Positions 8,725 to 16,900 of a stretch of DNA of 36,784 nt are shown here, piece after piece. The notes beneath the pieces are model-generated. The model saw only the letters and a list, made by a program, of their open reading frames with translations, made no database searches and was not told where the DNA came from. The DNA comes from JAAYCB01 sp012744395 (lineage in GTDB: Bacteria > Planctomycetota > Planctomycetia > Pirellulales > Thermoguttaceae). Position 1 is the stretch's first letter. Every line of letters starts with the position of its first letter. The stretch covers positions 1-36,784 of the forward strand of contig JAQVNJ010000054.1 of NCBI GenBank assembly GCA_028703175.1. The letters run 5' to 3'. Made by a program: the position numbers and the translations under genes.

Positions 8725-11700
8725 CTACCGCAGAAAACCGATGAAGAACGAGAACACCTGCTCCCGGTCGCCCTTTTCCGAAACGATCGGGAAGGCGAAG
8801 TCGAGCGCGATCGGCGCCGGCCCCATCGCGGGGATCGTGATCCGCAGGCCGAAGCCGGGGGCGACGCGATAGCGGTCCTGCCAGTTGTCGATCGTCGGTT
8901 GCACCGCGCCGGTGTCGCAGAAGACGACGCCCCGCACCATGTCGTTGGCCGTGATCGGGAACATGTATTCGGCCGAGGCCAGCAGGCTGTACTCGCCGCC
9001 GACGACGACGCCGCCGACGCGCGGCGAGGCTTCGCGGAACCGGAAGCCGCGGATCGTCGAGAACCCGCCGGCGAAGTAGTGCTCGTAGATCGGCGTCTTC
9101 TCGCCGGTATAGGAGGTCGTGCCCTTGACGCTGAGCACATGCCTTCCGGAACCGTCGGGCCGCTCGTGGAGCATGAAGTACTTGCGGAAATCGATCTCCG
9201 CGCGGGGATACTGGTAGGTGCCGAGCACCTGCTCGAACGACATCGAAAGCAGGTGCCCTTCGGTCGGCAGAAACGTGCTGTCGCGGGTGTCGTGCGTCAA
9301 TTGGCCCATGAAGCCGTAGAGGTCCGATTCGCCTACCGCGTCGAGCAGATCGGGTGGCGCGCCGAGGATCGGGTCGGAAATCGTCACGTGGGCGTAGCGT
9401 ACCGCTCCGGAGACCGACAGGTCGTGGGTCAAGGCGTAGCCGAGAGCCACCCTGCCGCCGATCCGCTGCTCGTCCCACTCGTTGTAGAAACGCGTGTAGT
9501 AGAACCCGTTCAGGTTCAGGCTGACCTGCGAATCGAGCAGGTAGGGCTCGGTGAACGTGACCATGTAGCGTTGGACTTCCGTGCCCGGCATGGCCTCGAC
9601 GCGGAATCGCTGGCCGCGGCCGCGAAACGCGGTTCCGTTGCGGATGTCGGCCCAGCTTCGCGGGGGGCGCTGCCAGTCGAAGTTCTGCTCGTCGATGACG
9701 ACCGAGCCGATCAGGCCCGCTTCCGAGTTGATCCCGGCGCTGAACATGAACCGGCCGGTCTCCGTCTCCTGGCCCGTCGGTACCAGCGGCAGATCGATCA
9801 GCGGCTCCTGGTCGGGCGGCGTGCCGACCATCGGGCCCTGGTAGCGATCGCCAAACAGGCCGAAGTCGGGGAAGAACGAACCCGGCTGACCGGCCGAGCC
9901 GACGCTGGCCGGCGGCGGCAACTGGCCCGCTGGCGGTTGGGCGTAGGTGCCCGCCGGTGGTTGGGCGTAGGTGCCCGCTGGGGGCTGGACCTGGCCGGCG
10001 GGCGGTTGGGCGTAGGTGCCCGCTGGCGGTTGGGCATAGGTGCCCGCCGGTGGTTGGGCGTAGGTGCCCGCTGGGGGCTGGACCTGGCCGGCGGGCGGTT
10101 GGGCGTAAGTGCCCGCCGGGGGTTGGGCGTAAGTGCCCGCTGGGGGTTGGACCTGGCCGGCGGGCGGTTGGGCGTAGGCGCCCACCGGCGGCTGGGCGGG
10201 CGGGCTGCTCGATTGGACGCCGTAGGGCGGCAGCGACGGCGTCGATTTGCCCCAGTCGGCTGAATACTGGTATCTGACGATATTCTCGCTCGGCTGGGCC
10301 TGGGGGGGGCGGGAGTCCGCATCGGCCGGGTCTTGCTGGCCGCGAAACGCGCCGGTCTGCGCCTGCCGCCGGGCAAACTCGATTTTCGCCCGTTCGATGT
10401 CCTCCGGAGTTGGAGGGCTGAAGGCGATGTCGGGCACGACTCCCATGGCCGGATCGACCTTGAAGAGCTGGCTGGAACGGAGCCTTCGCTGGCTGTTGCG
10501 GAGTTCGCGGATATCGACGATATCGCCCGGCTGGAGCGACATCCGGTTGAGCATCGTCGTGATCTGGGTGTGCGGATAGTCGCCGAGGATCTTGGGCTCG
10601 ATTTTGCCCACCCGGTATCGTTCCCCTTCCGTGATCTTGTAGACCAGGTCGAGTTGTCCCGGCTCTTCGAGGAATCGGATTTCCGGTTTGACGTCGGCGA
10701 AGACGTAGCCGACGGCCCCGTAGCGGTCCTTGATCGCGTTCTCCCCCTCGGTCATCCGGTCTTGATAAAAGGGCTCTCCCGGTTTCAGTTTCAGCAGCGC
10801 CTCGAGCTCCCCGGTGGCGATCTTTTCATTGCCGACGACGGACAGATTGCGGACGGCGTAGCGAGGCCCTTCGTCAATCACGAACTTCAGCGAGATCCAG
10901 GTGCGCCTGTCGCTGAACTGGTGCTCCTCGAGCGTGCAGCCGATCCGCGCGCGGAAGAATCCCAGGCTATGATAGTAGGATTCGAGACGTTCCTCATCGA
11001 GGTCGATCTGTTTGCGGTCCAACTCCCCGCCGAAAACCCAAAGGATGCCTTGCTTGGACTTGATTTGCGTCCGCAGCCGTGCGTCGGTCGCGATCGAATT
11101 GCCCTCGAAACTGGTCCAGAGGATGCTCTGCTTGGAGCCTTCGTTGATGAGGAACACGACCCCTTCGTCCGTTGGCCGGCTGCCCTCGAAGAGGCTCACA
11201 TGGGCCTTGGGGAATCCCTTTTTCTTGTAGAAGGCCTCGATCCGGCGGCGGGCTTCCTCGACGGCGAACGGGTCCAGGGCGTCGCCGGTCTTCAGCTTGG
11301 CTTCCTTCGCCAGGGTCTTCTTGCTGATCCGGTTGCCGACATACTTGACATAGCCGATGGTGGGCCGCTCGGAGACCTCGAAGACGACCACCTTGCCCTG
11401 CCCGTTGGGCGCGTCCTGGTATTGGGGGCGGACATGGAGCACGAGGCCGGAATCGGTCAAGCGGACGACGTCCTGCCCGACCGTCTCGGCGCTGTAGGGC
11501 CGCCCGGGACGCGTCTTGATCAGGCGCAGCAGGCGTTCCTCGGGCGTGTGCTTGTTGCCAACGATTCGCACCTCGACGACGATTTCGGCGGCGGGAATCT
11601 CGGCGGGAATCGCCGCCGGTTGAACAAGCGCCGGCAGGTTTGGCGGTTGGGACGCATGGCAAACCGCCCCAGCGCCAGCCGCCGAGAGGGCGCCGATTGC

Positions 11701-11757
11701 CAGGATCTGGAGAGCGGCGCGCGTAGTTTGGCTGGCGAGCGTGCGGACTGCGACCAT
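8725..11757 (-). CDS. bamA: Outer membrane assembly factor BamA (Omp85) with Pro-rich repeat insert
   Basis: A 1010-residue BamA/Omp85 protein, the core of the machine that folds beta-barrel proteins into the outer membrane. The ATG at 11757 follows GGAAGGA at 7-nt spacing and begins a signal peptide (hydrophobic to about residue 35). Five POTRA-like domains can be traced from about 59 to 440 (for example VVEVRIVGNKHT, then YAVRNLSVVGNEKI). Residues about 519-614 are a tandem Pro-rich insert, which is unusual. The 16-strand barrel spans about 665-1010 and contains the IRGF motif expected of the lid loop L6. The protein ends FIGFLR; most BamA proteins end in an aromatic residue, so the terminal Arg is odd. 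At 1010 residues it exceeds the ~800 of proteobacterial BamA. It follows dnaB by 351 bp and probably has its own promoter. Confidence 0.93.
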   Translation of the reverse strand: MVAVRTLASQTTRAALQILAIGALSAAGAGAVCHASQPPNLPALVQPAAIPAEIPAAEIVVEVRIVGNKHTPEERLLRLIKTRPGRPYSAETVGQDVVRLTDSGLVLHVRPQYQDAPNGQGKVVVFEVSERPTIGYVKYVGNRISKKTLAKEAKLKTGDALDPFAVEEARRRIEAFYKKKGFPKAHVSLFEGSRPTDEGVVFLINEGSKQSILWTSFEGNSIATDARLRTQIKSKQGILWVFGGELDRKQIDLDEERLESYYHSLGFFRARIGCTLEEHQFSDRRTWISLKFVIDEGPRYAVRNLSVVGNEKIATGELEALLKLKPGEPFYQDRMTEGENAIKDRYGAVGYVFADVKPEIRFLEEPGQLDLVYKITEGERYRVGKIEPKILGDYPHTQITTMLNRMSLQPGDIVDIRELRNSQRRLRSSQLFKVDPAMGVVPDIAFSPPTPEDIERAKIEFARRQAQTGAFRGQQDPADADSRPPQAQPSENIVRYQYSADWGKSTPSLPPYGVQSSSPPAQPPVGAYAQPPAGQVQPPAGTYAQPPAGTYAQPPAGQVQPPAGTYAQPPAGTYAQPPAGTYAQPPAGQVQPPAGTYAQPPAGTYAQPPAGQLPPPASVGSAGQPGSFFPDFGLFGDRYQGPMVGTPPDQEPLIDLPLVPTGQETETGRFMFSAGINSEAGLIGSVVIDEQNFDWQRPPRSWADIRNGTAFRGRGQRFRVEAMPGTEVQRYMVTFTEPYLLDSQVSLNLNGFYYTRFYNEWDEQRIGGRVALGYALTHDLSVSGAVRYAHVTISDPILGAPPDLLDAVGESDLYGFMGQLTHDTRDSTFLPTEGHLLSMSFEQVLGTYQYPRAEIDFRKYFMLHERPDGSGRHVLSVKGTTSYTGEKTPIYEHYFAGGFSTIRGFRFREASPRVGGVVVGGEYSLLASAEYMFPITANDMVRGVVFCDTGAVQPTIDNWQDRYRVAPGFGLRITIPAMGPAPIALDFAFPIVSEKGDREQVFSFFIGFLR
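9916..10203 (-). repeat. Tandem Pro-rich repeat region in bamA
   Basis: About 290 bp made of 24-bp and 21-bp units encoding PPAGTYAQ (8 residues) and PPAGQVQ (7 residues) in mixed order, with a PPVGAYAQ variant at the N-terminal edge and PPAGQLP at the C-terminal edge. All units are multiples of three, so copy-number change would stay in frame. The region lies between the last POTRA domain and the barrel. Confidence 0.9.
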
Positions 11758-12108
11758 CGGGGTCCTTCCCGTTTCGCGGTTGCTGATCGTCGAGAATAGC
11801 GCCCTAGCCTGGCACATCGTTGCTTGCTTGTTGAGCTTACGGACGGCGCTGGCGGGCAGTTCAACCATCCCGGCAACGCCAGCGCCTGCCATCTCGGGGG
11901 TGCGGCGCTGGCCGGCTCTCCCGGTCGCGCGCGCCTCCCGCGCCGAGGGGCGATCCATGCGCCAAGAGACTCCACAATGGGCGTACAAATACAGAAAGCC
12001 CCTTGGGCTGGCAAGGCGAGTTCCGCCGGGGGCGAGAAGCTGCGGGTTTTGGAGAGGCTGTGCCGCCCGGGGCCGGAAATTCCCGCCCACCCGGCGACTC
12101 GGCACGGC
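11758..12108. other. Gene-free stretch between dnaB and bamA, with a 10-bp inverted repeat
   Basis: No gene was recognised in these 351 bp. A perfect 10-bp inverted repeat, GGCGCTGGCG (11845-11854) and CGCCAGCGCC (11877-11886), with a 22-base loop lies about 90 bp upstream of the bamA start. It could end the dnaB-side transcript or shape the bamA leader; no T-run follows. A loose TTGAAC/TAAGCT pair on the minus strand has a 19-bp spacer and is not called. Confidence 0.5.
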
Positions 12109-13542
12109 TCAAAACGGCTCGGCAGTCCCCTGGAAATCATTGAACTCGTCGTAACGGTCGACCGCGCGATTCTCGAACCGCGTGAACTCCTGCCGCCAGG
12201 TCAGCTTGACATCGTCGGTCGGGCCGTTCCGCTGCTTGGCGACGATCAGTTCCGCCTTGCCCACCAGGTCGCGTTCGCGGGCTTCCTCGCGCGACATGTA
12301 GTACTCCTCGCGGTGCACGAACATCACCACGTCGGCGTCCTGCTCGATCGCCCCGGATTCCCGCAGGTGGCTCATCCGCGGCCGATTGTCCTTGGTGACC
12401 TCGGCCTGGCGGTTCAATTGAGCGAGGCACAACACGGGCACCTTCAGCTCCCTGGCGAGCCCCTTCAGTCGCCGGGCGATCTTGGCCACCTGTTCTTGGC
12501 GCGGATCGGAGGGATTCTCCGGCTCGATCAGTTGCAGGTAGTCGATCACCACGAGGCCCAGCTGGTTGCGCCGCTTCAAGCGCCGCGCCGTGGCCGCGAT
12601 CTCGGTGACCGTGCGGCTCGGCGAGTCGTCGATGAACAGGGGCGCCTTGCTCAGCTCGGCGGAGGCCTTGACGAGGTCCTCGCGATCTTCGCTGGAGAGG
12701 TATCCGGCGCGGAACTTGTGCCCATCGATCCGCCCGCGTGAGCAGAGCATCCGCTGGGCCAACTCGAGCCGGGCCATTTCCAGGCTGACCATCAGCGTGG
12801 TGACGTTCGATTCGACCGCCACGTGATCGGCGATGTTGGTCGCCAACGCTGTTTTTCCCATGCTGGGTCGGGCGGCCAGGATGACCAGTTCGGAATCGTG
12901 CAGGCCGCCGGTCAGGCTGTCGAAATCGTTGAAACCGGTCGGAATTCCGGTCGCGCCGCCGTGCTTCAGGCGGTGGTCGATGTGGGCGAAAGCGTCGACG
13001 AGGACGTCGTGCATGTTGGCCACCTGTTCGGCGCTGCGCTCGTCGTGGACGGCGAAGATCTTCTCCTCCGCCCGGCCGACCAGCTCGCGCGGATTATGGG
13101 TTGGGTCGTAGGCGTCGCGGAGAATCTCGGTACTCGCATGGATCAGCGACCGCAACGTGGACTTGTCGCGGACGATCCGCGCGTAGTAGGTGGCATGGGC
13201 GGCAACGGGGACGGCTTGGAGGATCTCGGCCAGGAACGCCGTCCCGCCGACCGCCTCCAGATCGCCGGCCTGGCGGAGCCGCTCCACGAGCAGGGTGGTG
13301 TCGAGGCGGCCCCCCTCGCCGTGCATCGTGATCATGTGGTGGTAGAGCTTGCGATGGGCGTCGGCATAGAAGTCCTCCGCCCGCAGGATCAGCGCCACCT
13401 CGTCGCAGAGGACCGGATCGAGCAGCAGGCTTCCGAGCACGCCCCGCTCGGCATCCAGGTTCTGGGGCGGCAGCCGGTCGAGAATCTCGGAACTCACGCG
13501 CGCCGCGCTGTGTCTGCCGTCCACGCGTCCTGCCGTCGCCAT
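12109..13542 (-). CDS. dnaB: Replicative DNA helicase DnaB
   Basis: A 477-residue hexameric replicative helicase that unwinds DNA ahead of the polymerase using ATP. The N-terminal domain begins at RLPPQNLDAERGVLGSLLL (residues 23-41). The RecA-like C-terminal domain has Walker A ARPSMGKT (224-231), VSLEM (252-256), Walker B VVIDYLQLI (331-339), and ends with KQRNGPTDDVKL, the family's arginine-finger region. Length is normal and no intein interrupts the P-loop. The ATG at 13542 was chosen because GGAGA precedes it and it aligns with the family; the longer open frame to 13992 is an out-of-frame reading of rplI. It follows rplI by 44 bp, the classic rplI-dnaB order. Confidence 0.96.
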   Translation of the reverse strand: MATAGRVDGRHSAARVSSEILDRLPPQNLDAERGVLGSLLLDPVLCDEVALILRAEDFYADAHRKLYHHMITMHGEGGRLDTTLLVERLRQAGDLEAVGGTAFLAEILQAVPVAAHATYYARIVRDKSTLRSLIHASTEILRDAYDPTHNPRELVGRAEEKIFAVHDERSAEQVANMHDVLVDAFAHIDHRLKHGGATGIPTGFNDFDSLTGGLHDSELVILAARPSMGKTALATNIADHVAVESNVTTLMVSLEMARLELAQRMLCSRGRIDGHKFRAGYLSSEDREDLVKASAELSKAPLFIDDSPSRTVTEIAATARRLKRRNQLGLVVIDYLQLIEPENPSDPRQEQVAKIARRLKGLARELKVPVLCLAQLNRQAEVTKDNRPRMSHLRESGAIEQDADVVMFVHREEYYMSREEARERDLVGKAELIVAKQRNGPTDDVKLTWRQEFTRFENRAVDRYDEFNDFQGTAEPF

Positions 13543-13586
13543 CGCTCCGTCTCCACGAGAATCCGTGCCCGCCACGAGGAACCGGC

Positions 13587-14132
13587 TCAGGCCTCGTCCT
13601 CGCCAACGGCCGGAACCACCCAAACCTTGACTTCCGAGTCGACATCCTGGCCGACATGGAGTTTCACGGTGTACAAGCCGAGTTCTTTCAGGGGGCCTTC
13701 CAGCCGCACCTGGTCGAGGGCGATCGTGATCCCGGCCTTCTTCAGGGCGTTGACGATCTCCGGCGCGCCGACCGAACCGTAGAGGTGTCCCTCCTCGTTG
13801 GCGTTGGCCTCGATCGTCAGGCTCTGCTGCTTCAGTTCGGCGGCCAGCGTCCGCAGCCCGGCGAGCCGGGCTTTCTGGATCGAGAGCAGCTTGGCCTTGT
13901 GCTTCTCCACCATTCGCTTGTGGTGTTCCGTGGCAATCGTCGCCAACCCCTGCGGGATCAGGTAATTCAGGGCGTAGCCCGGTTTCACGCACACCACGTC
14001 GCCCTGCTCGCCGACGTCTTCAATCGATTGGATCAGCAGCAGTTCGATGCCGCCCGCGGGCCCTTTGGGAAGCCTCTTGAAGCGTCTCTCTCGGCCGGCC
14101 TTTGCTTGTTTTCTGGTCTTTGTCTGCGCCAT
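13587..14132 (-). CDS. rplI: 50S ribosomal protein L9 with N-terminal extension
   Basis: A 181-residue bL9, which binds 23S rRNA at the base of the L1 stalk. The conserved N-domain appears as LLLIQSIEDVGEQGDVVCVK followed by GYALNYLIPQGLA, the L9 signature, then a long connecting helix and a C-domain ending KVWVVPA. Most bacterial L9 proteins begin directly at the first strand; here about 29 basic residues (MAQTKTRKQAKAGRERRFKR...) come first. Planctomycete L9 proteins are often extended like this (from memory). The ATG at 14132 has GGAGAGG 10 nt upstream and was preferred to a GTG at 14165. dnaB follows after 44 bp. Confidence 0.95.
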   Translation of the reverse strand: MAQTKTRKQAKAGRERRFKRLPKGPAGGIELLLIQSIEDVGEQGDVVCVKPGYALNYLIPQGLATIATEHHKRMVEKHKAKLLSIQKARLAGLRTLAAELKQQSLTIEANANEEGHLYGSVGAPEIVNALKKAGITIALDQVRLEGPLKELGLYTVKLHVGQDVDSEVKVWVVPAVGEDEA

Positions 14133-14306
14133 GAGTCTCGAACCTCTCCGAGTGGTCTGGTCCACATCTGTCTGTTTCTTTTTACGCCCCGGCCGACAAG
14201 GGAACCCGGCGGCGATGCATCCCGGAACCGTCTGCCTCCGCGCGGCGGGCGATCGGCCGGCGGTGGGCAGCTCTGCGTGGAGTCCCGGAACGTGCTCCTG
14301 CGTGTC

Positions 14307-14801
14307 TCAAAAGGGGATTTCGTCTTCGGGTGTTCCTCCCGCAGCGGGGGGGGCGCCGTAGGAATCTTCGGGCGGGGCATCCTGGCTATAGGCGTCGCCG
14401 TTGCGCTGTTGAGGCGGCCTGGCGCTTCCGCCACCGGCGCCTCCCGCGCCACCGCCCGCACCGCCGCCGCGCGACCCGACCATCTGCATCCGCTCGCAGA
14501 CCACCCGGAGTTTGTTCCGCTTCTGGCCGTCGCCCGTCTCCCAGCTATCGAGTTTCAGCCGCCCTTCGATCAGCACCGGCGAGCCCTTGCTGAGATATTC
14601 GCCGGCCACTTCGGCGGTCCGACCCCAGAGGGTCACGTCGACATAGGTCGTCTCATCGACCCACTGCCCCTCGGAATTCTTCCGCCGGTCATTCACGGCC
14701 AAGCCGACGTCCGTAACAGCCGTGCCGCTGGGTGTGTATCGGATTTCCGGGTCACGAGTCAAGTTGCCCAGCAGGATCACGCGGTTGTAACTTGCCGCCA
14801 C
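14307..14801 (-). CDS. ssb: Single-stranded DNA-binding protein
   Basis: A 164-residue SSB, which coats single-stranded DNA and recruits replication and repair proteins. The start is GTG at 14801, with GGAGAAA about 6 nt upstream, giving MAASYNRVILLGNLTRDPEI. The OB fold covers about 1-108, with the usual YTPSGTAV and VTLWGRTAEVAGEYLSKG segments. A Gly-rich linker (about 109-150) leads to the acidic tip EDEIPF, the partner-binding tail. It lies between rpsF and rplI; the usual rpsR gene is absent, and the 174-bp gap to rplI has no S18-like frame. Confidence 0.95.
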   Translation of the reverse strand: MAASYNRVILLGNLTRDPEIRYTPSGTAVTDVGLAVNDRRKNSEGQWVDETTYVDVTLWGRTAEVAGEYLSKGSPVLIEGRLKLDSWETGDGQKRNKLRVVCERMQMVGSRGGGAGGGAGGAGGGSARPPQQRNGDAYSQDAPPEDSYGAPPAAGGTPEDEIPF

Positions 14802-14935
14802 AGCGATTTCTCCGATCGTTCAAGGCCCACGGATCGTGTCCGCCCCGGCTTGGACGTTTGCCGCCAGGGCACGTTGTCCACTTGAGGCCGCCCCCGCCAC
14901 CGCCCCGACCGGCCGTGATTTGCCGATCGCCCGGC

Positions 14936-15406
14936 CTAGTCCTCGTCGTCGTCCGTCTGGTCGTCGTCCGTCGCATCGTCTTTGCCGACGGTCGCGGTCG
15001 CGGTCGCGGTCGCGGTCCGCGACCGGACCTTCTCGGTCCCTTCGCCATCTGCGGGGCCCTCGCCCGAACGCGTCAAGCCGCCCTGGGCGTGCTCAACCAG
15101 AGCATCCACGATCCGCGGATCGACCTTCAACAGCAGGAATCGGAGGATGCTGTCGCTGAGTTCGCACTGCCGGCGGATCGCGGAGAGCTGCGCGGCCGCC
15201 GCGCGGAAGTAGGTCAGCCAGTAAGTGCCCTTCTTCTGCCCCTTGATCGGGTAGGCCAGGCGCCGCTCTTCCCACAGGCGGCTGACCAGGATTTCTCCCC
15301 CCGCATCTTGAACGATCCGCGCAATCTCGCCGGAGACGGCCTCCGGATCTCGTCCGAAGCGCCCCGAATCGAAGATAAACATGCCTTCGTATGCGTTCGT
15401 CGCCAA
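14936..15406 (-). CDS. rpsF: 30S ribosomal protein S6, TTG start, acidic tail
   Basis: A 156-residue bS6, a protein of the 30S platform that normally pairs with S18. The start is inferred to be TTG at 15406, because GAGGAG lies 7 nt before it and the reading then begins M-ATNAYEGMFIFDS, matching the family; the upstream ATG at 15448 would lie inside pth. Core S6 features include WEERRLAYPIKGQKKGTYW. The protein is longer than the usual ~100 residues: after about 115 it has a TA-dipeptide run and an all-acidic end (DDATDDDQTDDDED), comparable to the glutamate tails of some S6 proteins. It follows pth by 20 bp, so coupled translation is likely. Confidence 0.94.
   Translation of the reverse strand: MATNAYEGMFIFDSGRFGRDPEAVSGEIARIVQDAGGEILVSRLWEERRLAYPIKGQKKGTYWLTYFRAAAAQLSAIRRQCELSDSILRFLLLKVDPRIVDALVEHAQGGLTRSGEGPADGEGTEKVRSRTATATATATVGKDDATDDDQTDDDED
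14990..15017 (-). repeat. GGTCGC hexanucleotide microsatellite in rpsF
   Basis: Four full GGTCGC units plus GGTC on the plus strand encode, on the minus strand, the alternating Thr-Ala run in the S6 tail. Slippage by whole units would add or remove TA pairs without breaking the frame. Confidence 0.85.
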
Positions 15407-15426
15407 AGTTTTACTCCTCGTTGGCC

Positions 15427-15984
15427 TCAATTGTATTGATTCATGCAAACGGCGATACCGTCGCGGACCCAGACGGTCACGGCATCCGCGGCCCTCTGAA
15501 CCGCTCGCTCCACCTCGGACTGCTCATCCTTGGAAAACCTGCCCAACACGTATCCCACGGCGTCCCAGCCCTGCGGCGGCGCACCGACACCGATTCTCAG
15601 CCGGGGGACTTCCTCGCTGCCGAGCCGACCGATCACGTCGGCAAGGCCTTTCTGACCTCCCGACGACCCCTTCATCCGGACCCGCAACTGCGCCAGGGGC
15701 AAGTTGATGTCGTCGCAGACGATCAACAGGTCCTCTTCCGCCAATTTGTAAAAGTCCTTCGCCGCGGCCACGCTCGCGCCGCTGCGGTTCATGTAGGTCG
15801 TTGGGCAGAGCAGCACCACACGCTGGCCCGCCACGTCGACTTCGACCGTCTCTCCGTGAAACTTCCCCTTCGGTCTGCCGGCCGCATACCGCCGAGCCAA
15901 CTCCGCAACGACGGCATACCCCACGTTGTGGCGGGTCCCTTCGTACTTCCGGCCGGGATTGCCCAGCCCGACGACCAACTTCAT
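15427..15984 (-). CDS. pth: Peptidyl-tRNA hydrolase
   Basis: A 185-residue bacterial-type Pth, which frees tRNA from prematurely dropped peptidyl-tRNA. The ATG at 15984 has GAGGAG 9 nt upstream and gives the canonical KLVVGLGNPGRKYEGTRHNVG opening, with the catalytic His in RHNVG. The other signatures are present: TYMNRSG, VCDDINLPLAQLRVR, and KGSSGGQKGLADVI. The longer open frame upstream overlaps rplY and is not used. It is 59 bp after rplY and 20 bp before the inferred rpsF start. Confidence 0.96.
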   Translation of the reverse strand: MKLVVGLGNPGRKYEGTRHNVGYAVVAELARRYAAGRPKGKFHGETVEVDVAGQRVVLLCPTTYMNRSGASVAAAKDFYKLAEEDLLIVCDDINLPLAQLRVRMKGSSGGQKGLADVIGRLGSEEVPRLRIGVGAPPQGWDAVGYVLGRFSKDEQSEVERAVQRAADAVTVWVRDGIAVCMNQYN

Positions 15985-16043
15985 CCGACCGGGCTCCTCG
16001 GCACCGCTCCGGCACGCATTGCAGGCTGTTGCCGCGCAGCAGC

Positions 16044-16679
16044 TCAGGACTCGGCTTCCTCCTCCTCGGCCTTCTTCCGGCCGATCACTTCCGGCTCTGC
16101 CTCGGCGCCTTCGCCCGCCTCTTCCTCCGCGGCCTCGGCAACCATCGTGCACTGCACGATGACCGTCTCGGCCGGCGTCAGAACCGCCACCTTGTCGGGC
16201 AGCTCAAGATCGGCGACCGTGATCGGCTGATCCAGCTCCAGATGGTTGATGCTGACCGAGAACTTCTCCGGGATGGCGATCGCCTCACATTCCACTTCGA
16301 GTTCGTGCACGAGGTGTTGCACCGTTCCACCCGCCCTCGCCCCGGGCGATTCCCCGCGCAATTCCACGGAGACCTCGACCTTCACCCGCTCGTGCGCCGA
16401 GATGCGGGTGAAGTCCACGTGCGTGACCCGCATCCCCCACGTGTCCCACTGGCATTCACGAATGAACGCCGACTCGCTCACCGCGCCGGTCAACTTGACC
16501 ATCCGGGCGCCGCGGCGGACGATCGCATCGACCGCGTCGGCCGGGGCCGCCAGCGACACCGGCGGCTTGCCGTGGCCGTAAAGCGTGGCCGGAATTCTGC
16601 CCGAATTGCGCAGCCGGCGATTCTTGTGCTTGCCTCGCTCCGGGCGAGCCTCCACATTCAGTGCTTCCGTCTGATCCAT
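16044..16679 (-). CDS. rplY: 50S ribosomal protein L25/general stress protein Ctc
   Basis: A 211-residue two-domain bL25 (TL5/Ctc type), which binds 5S rRNA. The ATG at 16679 follows GAGGA and starts MDQTEALNVEARPERGKHKN. Residues 1-95 form the 5S-binding domain (RRLRNSGRIPATLYGHGKPP is conserved). Residues about 96-185 form the C-terminal beta domain (VTHVDFTRISAHERVKVEV; VDFxR is a family hallmark). The last 30 residues are Glu/Ala-rich, a common acidic tail. It sits between prs and pth, as in many bacteria. Confidence 0.95.
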   Translation of the reverse strand: MDQTEALNVEARPERGKHKNRRLRNSGRIPATLYGHGKPPVSLAAPADAVDAIVRRGARMVKLTGAVSESAFIRECQWDTWGMRVTHVDFTRISAHERVKVEVSVELRGESPGARAGGTVQHLVHELEVECEAIAIPEKFSVSINHLELDQPITVADLELPDKVAVLTPAETVIVQCTMVAEAAEEEAGEGAEAEPEVIGRKKAEEEEAES

Positions 16680-16788
16680 CGAAATCCTCGGTCGCCAACC
16701 AGTCTGTCTGCTTGCTGAATATCCGCTGTCCGCTCGCCGGCCGCGCGCTTGCCATCCGCCGGCGCTTGTCTTTCGCTCCGCTCGCGCT

Positions 16789-16819
16789 CCCCCACGCGCC
16801 GCGGCGCGCTGCATGGGGG
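16789..16819 (-). repeat. Strong stem-loop between prs and rplY
   Basis: CCCCCA (16789-16794) and TGGGGG (16814-16819) flank a perfect 12-nt palindrome GCGCCGCGGCGC (16796-16807). The structure lies in the 221-bp gap between prs and rplY, the longest gap inside the glmU-to-dnaB run. It could attenuate or stabilise the rplY side of the message; no T-run follows, so it is not called a terminator. Confidence 0.4.
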
Positions 16820-16900
16820 CAAACTGCTTATTGTGGACGATTTCGCGGGAATTTCAACCCCATCGGCCGTGGTTTCCTGCCAACCTCCCGCTCCCCCAAC

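Noticed and set aside
9900..10210. CRISPR-like array, from regularly spaced short repeats
   Set aside because: Units are 21 and 24 bp with no unique spacers, all in frame within bamA.
13543..13992. N-terminal extension of DnaB in the longer open frame
   Set aside because: It is an out-of-frame reading of rplI on the same strand; DnaB homology begins after the ATG at 13542, which has its own Shine-Dalgarno.
14132..14160. T-arm-like GGTTCGAGACTC on the minus strand just before rplI, suggestive of a tRNA
   Set aside because: No acceptor, D or anticodon stems can be drawn around it, and it lies in the rplI leader next to a good ribosome-binding site.
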